Positions 45,224 to 54,560 of a DNA stretch of 64,000 nucleotides are shown piece by piece. How positions within the stretch are numbered: position 1 is the first letter of the stretch; every line of letters begins with the position of its first letter. A program made the translations under genes and the position numbers. This DNA comes from Kovacikia minuta CCNUW1 (GTDB lineage: Bacteria > Cyanobacteriota > Cyanobacteriia > Leptolyngbyales > Leptolyngbyaceae), in NCBI RefSeq assembly GCF_020091585.1, contig NZ_CP083582.1, positions 5,714,536-5,778,535 of the forward strand, given 5' to 3'. The notes below the pieces were generated by a model, which was not told the DNA's origin, made no database searches, and saw nothing but the letters and a program-made list of their open reading frames with translations.

Positions 45224-46987
45224 TTGTCATCTTCTGCTCAAACCTCTACTTCCCCACCATCCCATCAGTTTGATGTCTTGGTTGTAGGTGCGGGTGCGGC
45301 GGGGCTTTATACCGCCCTCTGCCTCCCCGCTCACCTGCAAGTTGGCTTAATTACAAAGGATACTCTTTCCCGCTCAGCCAGCGATTGGGCCCAGGGTGGA
45401 ATTGCTGCCGTAGTCGATCCCGGTGATTCTCCATCCCTACACCTGCAAGATACTCTGCGAGCGGGAGCCGATCTGTGTGATTACCCAGCGGTCAAATTCC
45501 TGGTAGAGCAGGCACCCGACTGCATTCATAACCTGATCAAAATGGGCGTTGCGTTCGATCGGCACAATGGCGACCTTGCGCTGACCTTAGAAGCTGCCCA
45601 TTCCCGTCGTCGGGTTCTCCATGCAGCGGATACAACTGGACGGGCAGTTGTAAATACCCTGATTAATCAAGCCTTAAACCGCAAAAATATTCAAATTATT
45701 TCCCAGGCATTTACGATCGATTTGTGGATGAATTCCAGGGGCAGTTGCCAGGGGGTGAATCTGCTTTATCAGGGGCACGTTCTCTGGCTTAGAGCAAAGG
45801 CAGTTGTACTGGCAACTGGGGGCGGGGGACAGGTGTTTGCCCAAACAACGAATCCCGCATTAAGCACAGGGGATGGAGTCGCGATCGCCCATCGAGCAGG
45901 AGCAATTCTACGGGATCTGGAATTTGTTCAGTTTCATCCAACAGCTCTGACCCAACCTGGTGCCCCTCGTTTTCTCATCAGTGAAGCCGTTCGCGGTGAA
46001 GGTGCCCATCTGGTCGATGCCCAGGGTAGGCGCTTTGCCTTTGACTATCACCCTGCTGGCGAGCTGGCCCCCAGAGATGTCGTCAGCCGAGCCATCTTTA
46101 GTTATCTGCAAAAGACCAACCTAGATCCCGCCTCAGCCCATGTTCAGTTGGATCTGCGCCCAATCCCCCCTGAGACCATTCAGCATCGTTTCCCCAATAT
46201 TATTCAGGTTTGCCAGCAATGGGGAATTGATGTGTTGCATGAGCCGATCCCCGTTGCTCCCGCTGCCCATTACTGGATGGGCGGAATTGCTACCGACCTG
46301 ATGAATCGAACTTCGATTCCCGGTTTGTTCGCTGTGGGTGAAACTGCCAGCACAGGAGTACATGGAGCCAACCGCCTAGCTAGCAACTCTCTGTTGGAGT
46401 GTATTGTCTTTGGGGCTCAATTCGCATATTTGGAAGCGCAGGAGGCAGAAGAGAAGGCAGCGGGCAGCGGGCAGCGGGCAGGGGATGGGGGAGGCAGGGA
46501 AGATGAGGAAGATGGGGGAGGAAATCCATTCCCCACCCCCCACTCCCCATTTCAAAATTTCCCTCCCTCGGCTTCAGAGATCGCCCAAATTGAAGCCCTG
46601 CGTCAGGATCTGCCGCCGTTGGTCTGGCAGAGTGCTGGAATCTGTCGTGAGGGAACAAGAATGGTGGCAGCGATCGCCCAAATTCAGCAATGGCAACATG
46701 AGTTTGCTCACCTTTCCCTCAGCCAATCGCTACCTGGTCTGGAGCCGGAAGCACCGATCCATTTCAATGCTACAAATGATGATCACCTGCGGCTGTGGGG
46801 AGAAACCCGCAACCTACTAGAAATCGCCTCCCTCATCCTCAAAAGTGCCAACTTTCGCACGGAGAGCCGGGGCGGGCACTATCGTCTCGATTTTCCCGAA
46901 ACGAATCCTGACTGGCGCGTCCACACCCTGGTTCAGGCAAACCACTGGTGGAAATCACCCGTTCAAGTGGGTGATCCTTCCCCTTAA
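45224..46987 (+). CDS. nadB: L-aspartate oxidase NadB
   Basis: A 587-residue flavoprotein that oxidises aspartate to iminoaspartate for NAD synthesis. FAD binding: [15 protein letters not shown] (residues 18-32), [11 protein letters not shown] and ATGGGGQVF. Active site: [10 protein letters not shown] and [56 protein letters not shown] is typical. Residues about 409-445 ([17 protein letters not shown]... to PTPHSPFQN) are low-complexity and encoded by spacer-type repeats in frame, between the FAD region and the C-terminal helical domain. The start is a TTG at 45224. The stop shares the sequence TTAA with the stop of convergent xseB. Confidence 0.93.
   Translation: MSSSAQTSTSPPSHQFDVLVVGAGAAGLYTALCLPAHLQVGLITKDTLSRSASDWAQGGIAAVVDPGDSPSLHLQDTLRAGADLCDYPAVKFLVEQAPDCIHNLIKMGVAFDRHNGDLALTLEAAHSRRRVLHAADTTGRAVVNTLINQALNRKNIQIISQAFTIDLWMNSRGSCQGVNLLYQGHVLWLRAKAVVLATGGGGQVFAQTTNPALSTGDGVAIAHRAGAILRDLEFVQFHPTALTQPGAPRFLISEAVRGEGAHLVDAQGRRFAFDYHPAGELAPRDVVSRAIFSYLQKTNLDPASAHVQLDLRPIPPETIQHRFPNIIQVCQQWGIDVLHEPIPVAPAAHYWMGGIATDLMNRTSIPGLFAVGETASTGVHGANRLASNSLLECIVFGAQFAYLEAQEAEEKAAGSGQRAGDGGGREDEEDGGGNPFPTPHSPFQNFPPSASEIAQIEALRQDLPPLVWQSAGICREGTRMVAAIAQIQQWQHEFAHLSLSQSLPGLEPEAPIHFNATNDDHLRLWGETRNLLEIASLILKSANFRTESRGGHYRLDFPETNPDWRVHTLVQANHWWKSPVQVGDPSP
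46447..46558. repeat. Spacer-type repeats inside nadB
   Basis: G-rich GCAGCGGGCAGCGGGCA units, GATGGGGGAGG units and CCCCACCCCCCACTCCCC follow one another for about 110 bases in the nadB frame. The same word types fill spacers elsewhere (for example 20580-20625 and 60210-60235). Confidence 0.85.
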
Positions 46988-47274
46988 AACTCCTCCTCTT
47001 CCGTCAGCGTTTCAATCAGCAAATCCATCTGTTTCTGACGTTGAGCCAGAAAGGTTTCACATTCACGCAAATACTCAACAGCAGCAGCGAACTGCTCAAA
47101 TACATCAGCGAGTTCCAGTTCACCGGCTTCAATCCGGGCTGTAATTTCCTCAACTTTCTTCACCGTTGCCTCATAATTCCAACCCTCACCAAAAGGTGCA
47201 GTAGACGGATTGGGAGGAGCAGGATCAATTTTGCTGTCTAGATGGGCTTCCGTAAAGCTAGAAGAATCACTCAC
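46984..47274 (-). CDS. xseB: Exodeoxyribonuclease VII small subunit
   Basis: A 96-residue helical subunit. The core [46 protein letters not shown] (residues 33-78) is the XseB pattern, with the conserved EAGEL. Several XseB subunits coat each XseA. The first 30 residues are polar and variable. It lies 39 bases downstream of xseA on the same strand, so both are cotranscribed. Its stop codon overlaps that of nadB. Confidence 0.92.
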   Translation of the reverse strand: MSDSSSFTEAHLDSKIDPAPPNPSTAPFGEGWNYEATVKKVEEITARIEAGELELADVFEQFAAAVEYLRECETFLAQRQKQMDLLIETLTEEEEF

Positions 47275-47313
47275 AAAATCCAGGGATGGGTTTACTAAAT
47301 ATTACAGTTATAG

Positions 47314-48561
47314 TCAAGCAGAGGGGAATGGGTTCAAGATTTCAGTTATCTTGACGTTGAGCTGCCCTTGCCCCAATTGAATTTGCAGGTTCTGTCCGGG
47401 AGTTAGTGAACTCGCAGAACGGGCGATCGCTCCATTTTCCTGCCTGACTACCGCATAGCCGCGCTTCAGCACTGCTCTGGGGTCCAGCGTTGTTAGCTTT
47501 TGCTGCAAGAGTTGCTGATGTTGTCTTGCCTGTTGGGTTTGTAATAGGCTGCTTTGAATTAATCGCTGGCGCATCCAGGCTAACATTTGACCTTCCTGCT
47601 GAAGTTTCCGATCAAGTTGGAGCTTGCGCAGTTGATGGTTCAGATATTGCATCCGATTCTGAGCAGCACCCAGGTAGTAATGCATGGTGTCTCTTAAAGC
47701 AAGCACTCGCTCTTGATGTTCAGCGTGCAGGTCTGCCAGCAGGGGCACAGCCTGTTCTGCTGCTGCCGTTGGTGTATGGGCACAAACATCAGCCGTTAAA
47801 TCAGCCAAAGTCTCGTCTCGCTGGTGTCCAATGCCTGCGATGACTGGGATGGAGCAATTGGCGATCGCCCGCACCACCCGCTCATCATTAAAACACGCCA
47901 TATCTTCGATCGCGCCACCACCTCGTGATAGAATTAGTACACTCGACCTACCATCACGCTCCACCCGTTGAATCGCATTCACAATTGAGGCTGGAGCTTG
48001 ATCACCCTGGACTAATGCAGGAGAGAACAACACATGCAATCCTGGATACCGCCGCCGCAGAGTCCGTTGAATATCGCCCCACGCTGCTGCCTGCGGCGAA
48101 GTCACAACCGCAACCGTTTTAGGATGAACGGGTAGTGGGCGTTTCCGCCCTGGGTCGAATAATCCCTCTGCTTCCAGGCGATGGCGTAGTTGTCGATAAC
48201 GCAATGCCCGCAGTCCCTCTCCAGCAGGCAACGATTGCAAAACAATGAGTTGATACTGTCCTCGCTGGGGATGAACATGGATTCGCCCCATGATGATCAA
48301 TTGCTCTCCTTGAGCCGGTAAAGCCACCAATCGCTCCAGGTAACTATTCCATACCACACAGTTAATGGCAGCTTTGGCATCGGGATCTTGGAGCGTAAAA
48401 AACAATCCGCTGCGATACTGGGTTGCACTAGATACTTCACCTGTTACCCAAATCTGTCTGAGCTGATTATCCTGTTCCAACAATGCCTGAATGTACCCTG
48501 TCAGTCCTGCGACTGAGAGTGCCGTATCTGGAACCAACAAACTCGGAAGATAGGAGGTCAT
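47314..48561 (-). CDS. xseA: Exodeoxyribonuclease VII large subunit
   Basis: A 415-residue nuclease subunit that degrades single-stranded DNA during repair. An OB-fold domain (about residues 20-100: IWVTGEVSSATQYRSGLFFTLQD) precedes the catalytic domain (VAVVTSPQAAAWGDIQRTLRRRYPG; SVLILSRGGGAIEDMACFNDERVVRAIANCSIPVIAGIGHQRDETLADL). Coiled-coil helices bind XseB and a C-terminal strand (DPRAVLKRGYAVVR) follows. The ATG at 48561 is preferred as it gives MTSYLPSLLVPDTALSV; an ATG 72 bases upstream would add unusual residues. Divergent from recA. Confidence 0.93.
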   Translation of the reverse strand: MTSYLPSLLVPDTALSVAGLTGYIQALLEQDNQLRQIWVTGEVSSATQYRSGLFFTLQDPDAKAAINCVVWNSYLERLVALPAQGEQLIIMGRIHVHPQRGQYQLIVLQSLPAGEGLRALRYRQLRHRLEAEGLFDPGRKRPLPVHPKTVAVVTSPQAAAWGDIQRTLRRRYPGLHVLFSPALVQGDQAPASIVNAIQRVERDGRSSVLILSRGGGAIEDMACFNDERVVRAIANCSIPVIAGIGHQRDETLADLTADVCAHTPTAAAEQAVPLLADLHAEHQERVLALRDTMHYYLGAAQNRMQYLNHQLRKLQLDRKLQQEGQMLAWMRQRLIQSSLLQTQQARQHQQLLQQKLTTLDPRAVLKRGYAVVRQENGAIARSASSLTPGQNLQIQLGQGQLNVKITEILNPFPSA

Positions 48562-48803
48562 CGCCAGGAATTCCACGTTAATTGGCTTTATTATCTCTAG
48601 ATTAACCAGGCTCAGCCAAATCTGTCGGTACACTTAACTGCATTCCACACCTTCTGTGCCCACTTACCTGTATCTGCTCTCATCGAGAAGGGAATATTAG
48701 ACTAGAATTCCTCTAAGTTCCAAAACCAGCTACTCCCTTCTGTAAAACGTCTCCACCGTGACTTTCCAAGAAACTCCCCAAAAATGTTCTAACTGAGGCG
48801 CTA

Positions 48804-49877
48804 ATGGCTAAAACTGATACTCCTGATAAGCAAAAAGCTCTAAATCTGGTGCTCACCCAAATCGAACGTAACTTTGGTAAAGGCAGCATTATGCGCCTTG
48901 GGGATGCCGCCCGGATGAAGGTCGAGACCATTCCGACAGGGGCACTGACCCTTGACTTGGCGTTGGGAGGTGGTATTCCCAAAGGGCGTGTGGTCGAGAT
49001 ATACGGTCCTGAAAGCTCTGGTAAAACAACTGTTGCACTCCATGCAGTTGCCGAAGTGCAAAAATTTGGTGGGATCGCTGCCTTTGTTGATGCCGAACAC
49101 GCCCTTGACCCCTCCTATGCCAAAGCCTTAGGAGTCGATATCGATAACCTTCTCGTTTCCCAACCCGATACCGGAGAGTCGGCCCTGGAAATTGTTGATC
49201 AACTGGTACGATCCTCTGCCGTTGATATCATTGTGATAGATTCCGTTGCCGCCCTTGTTCCCCGTGCCGAAATTGAGGGAGAAATGGGAGATACCCACGT
49301 TGGGCTGCAAGCTCGACTGATGAGTCAGGCGTTGCGCAAAATTACAGGCAACATGGGCAAGTCGGGTTGTACAGTAATTTTTCTGAACCAACTAAGGCAA
49401 AAAATTGGGGTCACCTACGGCAACCCAGAAACAACAACAGGGGGGCAAGCCCTGAAGTTTTATGCTTCCGTTCGGCTCGATATCCGCCGGATTCAAACCC
49501 TGAAGAAAGGGACTGAGGAATACGGAACCCGTGCAAAGGTCAAAGTTGCCAAAAACAAGGTTGCTCCCCCCTTTCGGATTGCTGAGTTTGACATCATTTT
49601 TGGTAAGGGCATTTCCACCCTGGGGTGCCTGGTTGATCTCGCCGAGGAGATGGGTGTAATTGTTCGTCGGGGAGCCTGGTATAGCTATAACGGTGATAAT
49701 ATCGCCCAGGGGCGGGATAATGCCGTTAAGTATATGGAAGAGAAGCCCGAGTTTGCCCAGAAGATCGACCAGGAAGTGCGCCACAAACTGGAGCTGGGGG
49801 CTGTGGTCTCTGCCACTGTTGCTGGAGCAGTGGACGAGGACGATGAGGACGATGATTATCTCGAAGAGGATGAATAG
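48804..49877 (+). CDS. recA: Recombinase RecA
   Basis: A 357-residue recombinase that forms filaments on single-stranded DNA for strand exchange and LexA-type regulation. Walker A is GPESSGKT (68-75), Walker B lies in [12 protein letters not shown], loops L1 ([23 protein letters not shown]) and L2 ([22 protein letters not shown]) are conserved, and the C-tail is acidic ([14 protein letters not shown]). Length is normal for cyanobacteria. It lies divergent from xseA. I looked for a full cyanobacterial LexA box upstream and found only a half site (ATGTTCT). Confidence 0.97.
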   Translation: MAKTDTPDKQKALNLVLTQIERNFGKGSIMRLGDAARMKVETIPTGALTLDLALGGGIPKGRVVEIYGPESSGKTTVALHAVAEVQKFGGIAAFVDAEHALDPSYAKALGVDIDNLLVSQPDTGESALEIVDQLVRSSAVDIIVIDSVAALVPRAEIEGEMGDTHVGLQARLMSQALRKITGNMGKSGCTVIFLNQLRQKIGVTYGNPETTTGGQALKFYASVRLDIRRIQTLKKGTEEYGTRAKVKVAKNKVAPPFRIAEFDIIFGKGISTLGCLVDLAEEMGVIVRRGAWYSYNGDNIAQGRDNAVKYMEEKPEFAQKIDQEVRHKLELGAVVSATVAGAVDEDDEDDDYLEEDE

Positions 49878-49912
49878 ATTGGAAATTTCCCAAATTTCCC
49901 CTGGGAGTCTTC

Positions 49913-50024
49913 AGTTATAGCCGAATGGCACTGACTCAAGGAATTTTAGATCCCCGGATTCTCTAAGAATCCGGGGATCTAAGGGTTTAATTTTTGCTTA
50001 TTTCAGTGCCATTCAGTTATAGCC
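49913..50024. mobile_element. MITE-like element with 10-base target duplication (family B)
   Basis: The element itself is 49923-50014 (92 bases). It has 12-base perfect terminal inverted repeats (GAATGGCACTGA/TCAGTGCCATTC) and a very strong inner hairpin, AGATCCCCGGATT/AATCCGGGGATCT. It is flanked by the direct repeat AGTTATAGCC (49913-49922 and 50015-50024), a 10-base target duplication. It lies 35 bases after the recA stop, and its hairpin may act as a transcription stop for recA. Confidence 0.85.
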
Positions 50025-50197
50025 AAATCCTGAGGGCTGAATGGAGCGTTTAATCAGCCCTTAGCCCTCTGCAATACCCGATTCAGCCAGGTGACGAACC
50101 TGCGCCAGATCTACTGGGTAGGTCTTAAAAATACTGGGACCTGAGGGCTCAGGAAAGGCACATACTCGGTCCTTCGCGCTCAGCACTCGCCCAACCC

Positions 50198-50229
50198 AAA
50201 TTTGACAGCTTTAAATTTGACAGCTTTAA
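50198..50229. repeat. Direct repeat of 16 bases
   Basis: AAATTTGACAGCTTTA occurs twice in direct tandem immediately before the end of the FHA gene at 50238. Origin unknown. Confidence 0.85.
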
Positions 50230-50237
50230 AGCAGAGC

Positions 50238-51029
50238 CTACCGTCTGAGAAAGCGATCGAGAATTTCTGATTGTTGAGCTCCATCTAACTGGGGAGAGGA
50301 GGTTTCCGCTGGCAGGTCATGTCCTGGCATGGGCGGGATCAGAAACATTGAGGTTTCTTCGGTATTGCCGGGAATTGGCGTATCCCAGTCGATTGCCATT
50401 GATGAAAAACTTGCATCCTGACTGAATGGATGATCTACCGCAGGTAAGCTGCTGCGTCGAGTGGCATTAATCTGCTCAAGTAAATCAGGGGATACTTCAT
50501 CCACCTTTCGGCAAACATGACACAGGAAAAAGGTAAATGCCAGGCTGCCTAGCCGAATCTGGTCACCATCCTTAAGCAGTGCAGCGTGCCGAATTGGCTC
50601 CCCGTTAACAAAGGTTCCATTCGTACTGTTCAAATCAATCAGGTAAAAGCCTTCATCTTTTACATATTGAATGACGCCATGCCGACGGGAAAGCCGTTTA
50701 TCCTGAACGGGCAAAGCGACGCTGCGATCGCGTCCGATCACCCAAATACCCTGTACCTGGTGAAGTAACTGGGTTTTACCCTTCAGCAAATTAGTAATGA
50801 GATGGACTTGGGAACCCTGGACCACACCATGAACAAAGCGAACAGCGGCACGGGCACGCCACTTGTCGTCTGTATTTTCCAAATCCAGGATTTCATCAAG
50901 CAACCCACGGTGATGCTCATAGAGCTTCAAAAATACCCGATAAAGCCCTAGACGCTGTTCCAGATCGCCATTGCTAGAAGCACTCAATACGTGGGACGAG
51001 TACTCAGCAAGTGAATGTGAATCAATCAT
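50238..51029 (-). CDS. FHA domain protein
   Basis: A 263-residue protein with an FHA domain at about residues 90-170: VIGRDRSVALP, LSRRHGVIQ and IDLNSTNGTFVNGEPIRH. The strand VVQGSQVHLITNLLKGKTQL just before it matches the FHA protein at 24623-25309, and both share a following F(L/F)(I/C) strand and cysteine/leucine motif. N-terminal residues 1-75 are helical and C-terminal residues 190-263 are Ser/Pro-rich and disordered. It reads threonine phosphorylation; partner kinase unknown. Confidence 0.88.
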   Translation of the reverse strand: MIDSHSLAEYSSHVLSASSNGDLEQRLGLYRVFLKLYEHHRGLLDEILDLENTDDKWRARAAVRFVHGVVQGSQVHLITNLLKGKTQLLHQVQGIWVIGRDRSVALPVQDKRLSRRHGVIQYVKDEGFYLIDLNSTNGTFVNGEPIRHAALLKDGDQIRLGSLAFTFFLCHVCRKVDEVSPDLLEQINATRRSSLPAVDHPFSQDASFSSMAIDWDTPIPGNTEETSMFLIPPMPGHDLPAETSSPQLDGAQQSEILDRFLRR

Positions 51030-51791
51030 AACGAGCTACGTTTAAGCTGTTGGGAAACTGCAATCCTTGGTCTTGCACAGCGGAATAGATGGGTAGAGCA
51101 CAACTGCCTCCAACATTTTGGATAGCGCCCTCAAAAATTCAGATCCCTAAACTTTTAGAGGTTGCCAACAGCAATTCTGCAAGGAGTTTCATGAATCTAA
51201 ACTCCTCAGGGGAGACAAATTATCTTCCAGATTAAAGCGCTTAACCCCAAGAAATAACCGCACGATTACTGGATAATTGCTGACCTGGCGTTGAATGGGT
51301 CCCTTCAACTGTGGATTTTACTGGTGGAGTCTGGGCATCATTTGTCAATCCGTTTCCAATCGGTGCCATACCCATACTCAAACCAGAAGTCAGGAGGCGG
51401 CTCTAGTAAATTTTGGCGTACAGCCTTGATAGAGAAATATTGGCGGAATATGACTACTCCCGCGTTACAGCGAAAGATTTTCTATTATTTGCAGATAAAC
51501 CCAAACAATCCTGGTAATTTAATGGCTTACTTCTGGATGTCCCATTTGGGGGATGTTGAGGATGGTTTGTTGGGGTCATATGATCATTATCTGGTCAGAT
51601 TAGCAGCGATATAGAAGCGATATTTCCTCTATGCGGCTGGACTGAGCCAAAAGAAGTTGTGCATCTACTGAAAACTCTCTCGACTACGTGTATCTGCTGA
51701 ATAGGATCGATCGCACTCAACGATTAGTTGAACGGGTATCCCGGCTATCTAAACCTGGTATTGCGGCAGGTATGGTTATCTGAATGCACTT
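51030..51791. other. Spacer with one doubtful ORF
   Basis: A 762-base region upstream of the hypothetical gene at 51792. Apart from the open frame at 51291-51614, nothing recognisable is seen: no palindromic element, RNA gene or tandem repeat. Confidence 0.4.
51291..51614 (+). CDS. Possible small hypothetical protein
   Basis: An open frame of 107 codons. The part from the internal ATG at 51450 (MTTPALQRKIFYYLQINPNNPGNLMAYFWMSHLGDVEDGLLG) looks more protein-like than the preceding residues. No family, ribosome site or neighbour supports it. It may be spurious. Confidence 0.25.
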   Translation: MNGSLQLWILLVESGHHLSIRFQSVPYPYSNQKSGGGSSKFWRTALIEKYWRNMTTPALQRKIFYYLQINPNNPGNLMAYFWMSHLGDVEDGLLGSYDHYLVRLAAI

Positions 51792-52325
51792 ATGTTCACA
51801 ACTTCATCTGGGGACGAGCCGTCTTCCCACCTGACAGATTTACAACTTCCAAAGCCGAGTATTCCTGATGGGGGTACTCCCGATCGCAGTGAGGTTTCCA
51901 GTACGAGTTCTCCGTTGCCAAGGCGGGGGGAATTGCAGAAAAATTGGGCACTGTTGCGAAAGTTGCATCGTGCTACCCTGATTGCTCGCCAGCAGCACTT
52001 TCCACCCAACCCAGTAGTGCAATCGGATGGACTGGATGGGCTGCAAGCCCTGCGTGAAGTTGCTCAAAGGGGTGAAACCCAGAAAGCACAACCGAACGGG
52101 CAAAGCCGGGTTACGATTCCACATACTCCTGGGCTTGAGCCAGTGGATAGTTACGCTGACCCATTGGCACCCCTGCGGGAACAGGATCTTAAAGCTCTGA
52201 CTGCCTGGTTTGAACGGGATGATATGACGGAGATTGCAGCCGACGTGCAACAGCGTCTGGTTCAATTTGCACCCGAACCTTGCTGGGAAGATGACCCATT
52301 CGACTTTTTGAGGGAGTTTTTGTAG
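51792..52325 (+). CDS. Hypothetical protein
   Basis: A 177-residue protein. The N-terminal 50 residues are Ser/Pro-rich. KNWALLRKLHRATLIARQQHFPPN (about 51-74) and QDLKALTAWFERDDMTEIAADVQQRLVQFAPEPCWEDDPFDFLREFL (about 130-177) look like real helices. There is no hydrophobic segment or known motif. It converges on the pentapeptide gene with an 11-base gap. I do not recognise the family. Confidence 0.5.
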   Translation: MFTTSSGDEPSSHLTDLQLPKPSIPDGGTPDRSEVSSTSSPLPRRGELQKNWALLRKLHRATLIARQQHFPPNPVVQSDGLDGLQALREVAQRGETQKAQPNGQSRVTIPHTPGLEPVDSYADPLAPLREQDLKALTAWFERDDMTEIAADVQQRLVQFAPEPCWEDDPFDFLREFL

Positions 52326-52336
52326 GAGGGTCGGGT

Positions 52337-54085
52337 TTACGGTTGTTGCGACTGAGTCCAGAGGAGGGCGATCGCCGTCCGGATTGCCTGACCTACCGTT
52401 GAACTCCGGGCAGATTCCGTTGCAGTTTTCTCCCATCGCCGCAGTTGATCCCGAAAGTCCTTGTCTTGTTTAGCTCGCTGGACAACAACCTGACCAATGA
52501 TCTTTTTTTGAATCTCCTCAGTGGCAATGCCCTGGTGGTCGAGAAAATCTAGCAACTGCTGAACACTTTGGACAGACTGTTCCGGCACTTGAGATCGCAT
52601 AATATGTTGAATTTGGCGAACAACTTCCTGATATAGGCGGACGCGACGATCGGGGGATGGCGGCGGCGGCGAGGGTGGTAAAGGTTGGGGAGGGGATTCT
52701 GACGCCAGGTCTAAATTATTGGAATGGGGTACGATTTCGAGCAAACTCAGAATTTCCGATCGACGGGTTAGCAATCGGTTCAGAATCTCTGGATAGAGTT
52801 GAAAAATACGGCGATTGAGAATTTTGGAGTTGACCATCCGGCTAGCCGAAAGCTGGATCAGAAAGTTATCTTCGAGTGCTTTATAGGATTTAATCGTCAA
52901 ATTCAGATCGTGGCTCTCCAATTCCAACTGGGTCAGGGTAAATACCAGCGCTTCCCAATTCGGTGCTTCGGTCAGATACACCTCAATCACTGAAGCATCC
53001 TGCTCGTACTGTTGTCCCAATTCTCCCGCTTCCAGTTCTCGCCCAACGGGATAGCGCTCTGTTGGGCTTTTAGTCGTGTAGTTAAATTGGGTGAATACAT
53101 AACGACAATCGACCTTAGACAAATCCAGGTTTTCGATGTGCCAGTTGTAAATACAACAGCCTGTCATCTGGGCACCATCCAGGTTGGTACGGATAAAATG
53201 GCTTTCGAGTAGATAGGCATCACTGAGATCGGCTTCGCTAAGCGTCGTATCTCGCAGGTAGGCACCACTCAAATCAGCCCGTCGCAGGTTAGCTCCCCGC
53301 AGGTTGGCTTCATTCAAATTTGCCCGCAGCAGGTAAACGTCCTGGAGGTTGGTTCGCAACAACAGCGCTTTCTGAAGACTGGCTTTTAGCAAATAGGAAC
53401 CCGCCAAAGTTGCCCGACTCAGATCAGCCCCATCCAAAATCGCCTCACTCAAATCTGCACCTGTCAGGATCACCCGATGCAAGTCTGCCTCACTCAGGTT
53501 TGCCTGCCGCAAGTAAACCCCACTCAGATTTGCTTCGATCAGGTTGGCACCCACCAAGCTGGCTTCCCGCAAATTGGCTTCCTCCAAATGCGCCTCGCGC
53601 AAATTTGCCTGATCCAGGTTTGCTCCAGCCAGGTTTGTGCGTCGCAGGTTCGCTTCCATCAGTTCAGCCCCATTCAGACGGGCACTAGTGAGTTTTGCCC
53701 GCTCCAGGTTGACCTGATCGAGCTTAGTCGATTGAAGGTTTGCCCCTGTCAAGTCAGCTTCCTGAAGTACACACCAGTTCAGGTCTGCATTCTGAATCTG
53801 TGCCAGGCGCAAATCTGATTTACTTAAATTGGCTCCACTAAGCGTCGCTTGATTTAGCGTTGCATTGTTGAGGGAAGCACTACGCAAATCAGATCTTCTT
53901 AAGCTGGCTCCCGTTAAGTTTGCCCGACTCAAAAATGCCCAGCTCAGGTTTACCCCTGCAAGGTTTGCGCCGGTAAAGTTGACATCTCTCAAATTAACAC
54001 CACTGAGACTGGCCCCACTGAGATCAACATGAGCGAAATCCCGCTCTCCTTTCTGGTATCGCTCTAGCAGATCCTGTACTTGCAT
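52337..54085 (-). CDS. Pentapeptide repeat protein with C-terminal domain
   Basis: A 582-residue protein. It starts LLERYQKGERDFAHVDLSGASL and continues with some 55 A(N/D)LxX pentapeptides to about residue 310, forming a long right-handed beta helix. After it comes a non-repeat part: a region with RYVFTQFNYTTKSPTERYPVGRELEAGELGQQYEQDASVIEVYLTEAPNWEALVFTLTQLELE, then a Pro-rich hinge (PPQPLPPSPPPPSPD) and a helical tail that ends in SQQP. No enzymatic motif is seen. Its head matches the repaired head of the frameshifted gene at 25693-26239. Confidence 0.9.
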   Translation of the reverse strand: MQVQDLLERYQKGERDFAHVDLSGASLSGVNLRDVNFTGANLAGVNLSWAFLSRANLTGASLRRSDLRSASLNNATLNQATLSGANLSKSDLRLAQIQNADLNWCVLQEADLTGANLQSTKLDQVNLERAKLTSARLNGAELMEANLRRTNLAGANLDQANLREAHLEEANLREASLVGANLIEANLSGVYLRQANLSEADLHRVILTGADLSEAILDGADLSRATLAGSYLLKASLQKALLLRTNLQDVYLLRANLNEANLRGANLRRADLSGAYLRDTTLSEADLSDAYLLESHFIRTNLDGAQMTGCCIYNWHIENLDLSKVDCRYVFTQFNYTTKSPTERYPVGRELEAGELGQQYEQDASVIEVYLTEAPNWEALVFTLTQLELESHDLNLTIKSYKALEDNFLIQLSASRMVNSKILNRRIFQLYPEILNRLLTRRSEILSLLEIVPHSNNLDLASESPPQPLPPSPPPPSPDRRVRLYQEVVRQIQHIMRSQVPEQSVQSVQQLLDFLDHQGIATEEIQKKIIGQVVVQRAKQDKDFRDQLRRWEKTATESARSSTVGQAIRTAIALLWTQSQQP

Positions 54086-54560
54086 GGTATTCCTTGAGGC
54101 AGGATGAAGGCTGCTGTAGCAGCAGGTGTCAGGTGTCAGGTGTCAGGTGCTAGTGAGCAAAAAGTCATAGCAGGGGGTCAGGGGTCAGGGATCGCGGGTT
54201 AAGGGGGCAATAAGCAAAGAGCAAAGAGTCATAGTAGGTGTCAGGTATCGGGGTCGGGTGCCTGTGAGCAAAGAGCAAAAGTTCTTATTTGCAGCTACAA
54301 AACTCAGGGAATGAGGGAGAGGAAATAAGTGCAACAAATTATACAGGGAGAGGGTGGGTGAGGGGTGACAGCCGTCACAAGGGGGGCGGGGGGTGGGGGA
54401 GAAAAAGTTTTGAGTTTTGAGTTTTAAGTTTTGAGTTTGATGATGGGGAATGGGGAATGGGGAATGCATTTTCTCCCCCATCTTCCTCACCTTCTGCCCT
54501 CTGCCTCCTGCCCTCTGCCTTTATCCTTCATCCCTCATCCTTATACCACCCTCGCTTTGA
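54086..54560. repeat. Low-complexity spacer with several tandem repeats
   Basis: A 475-base spacer. It includes CAGGTGT units (54122-54150), TTTTGAG/TTTTAAG units (54408-54438), GGGGAAT units (54442-54465) and CTGCCCTCTGCCTCC-like units near 54495. No gene. Confidence 0.75.

Noticed and set aside
48700-48803. LexA-type operator upstream of recA
   Set aside because: Only a half site (ATGTTCT) could be found; the second half with the right spacing is missing.
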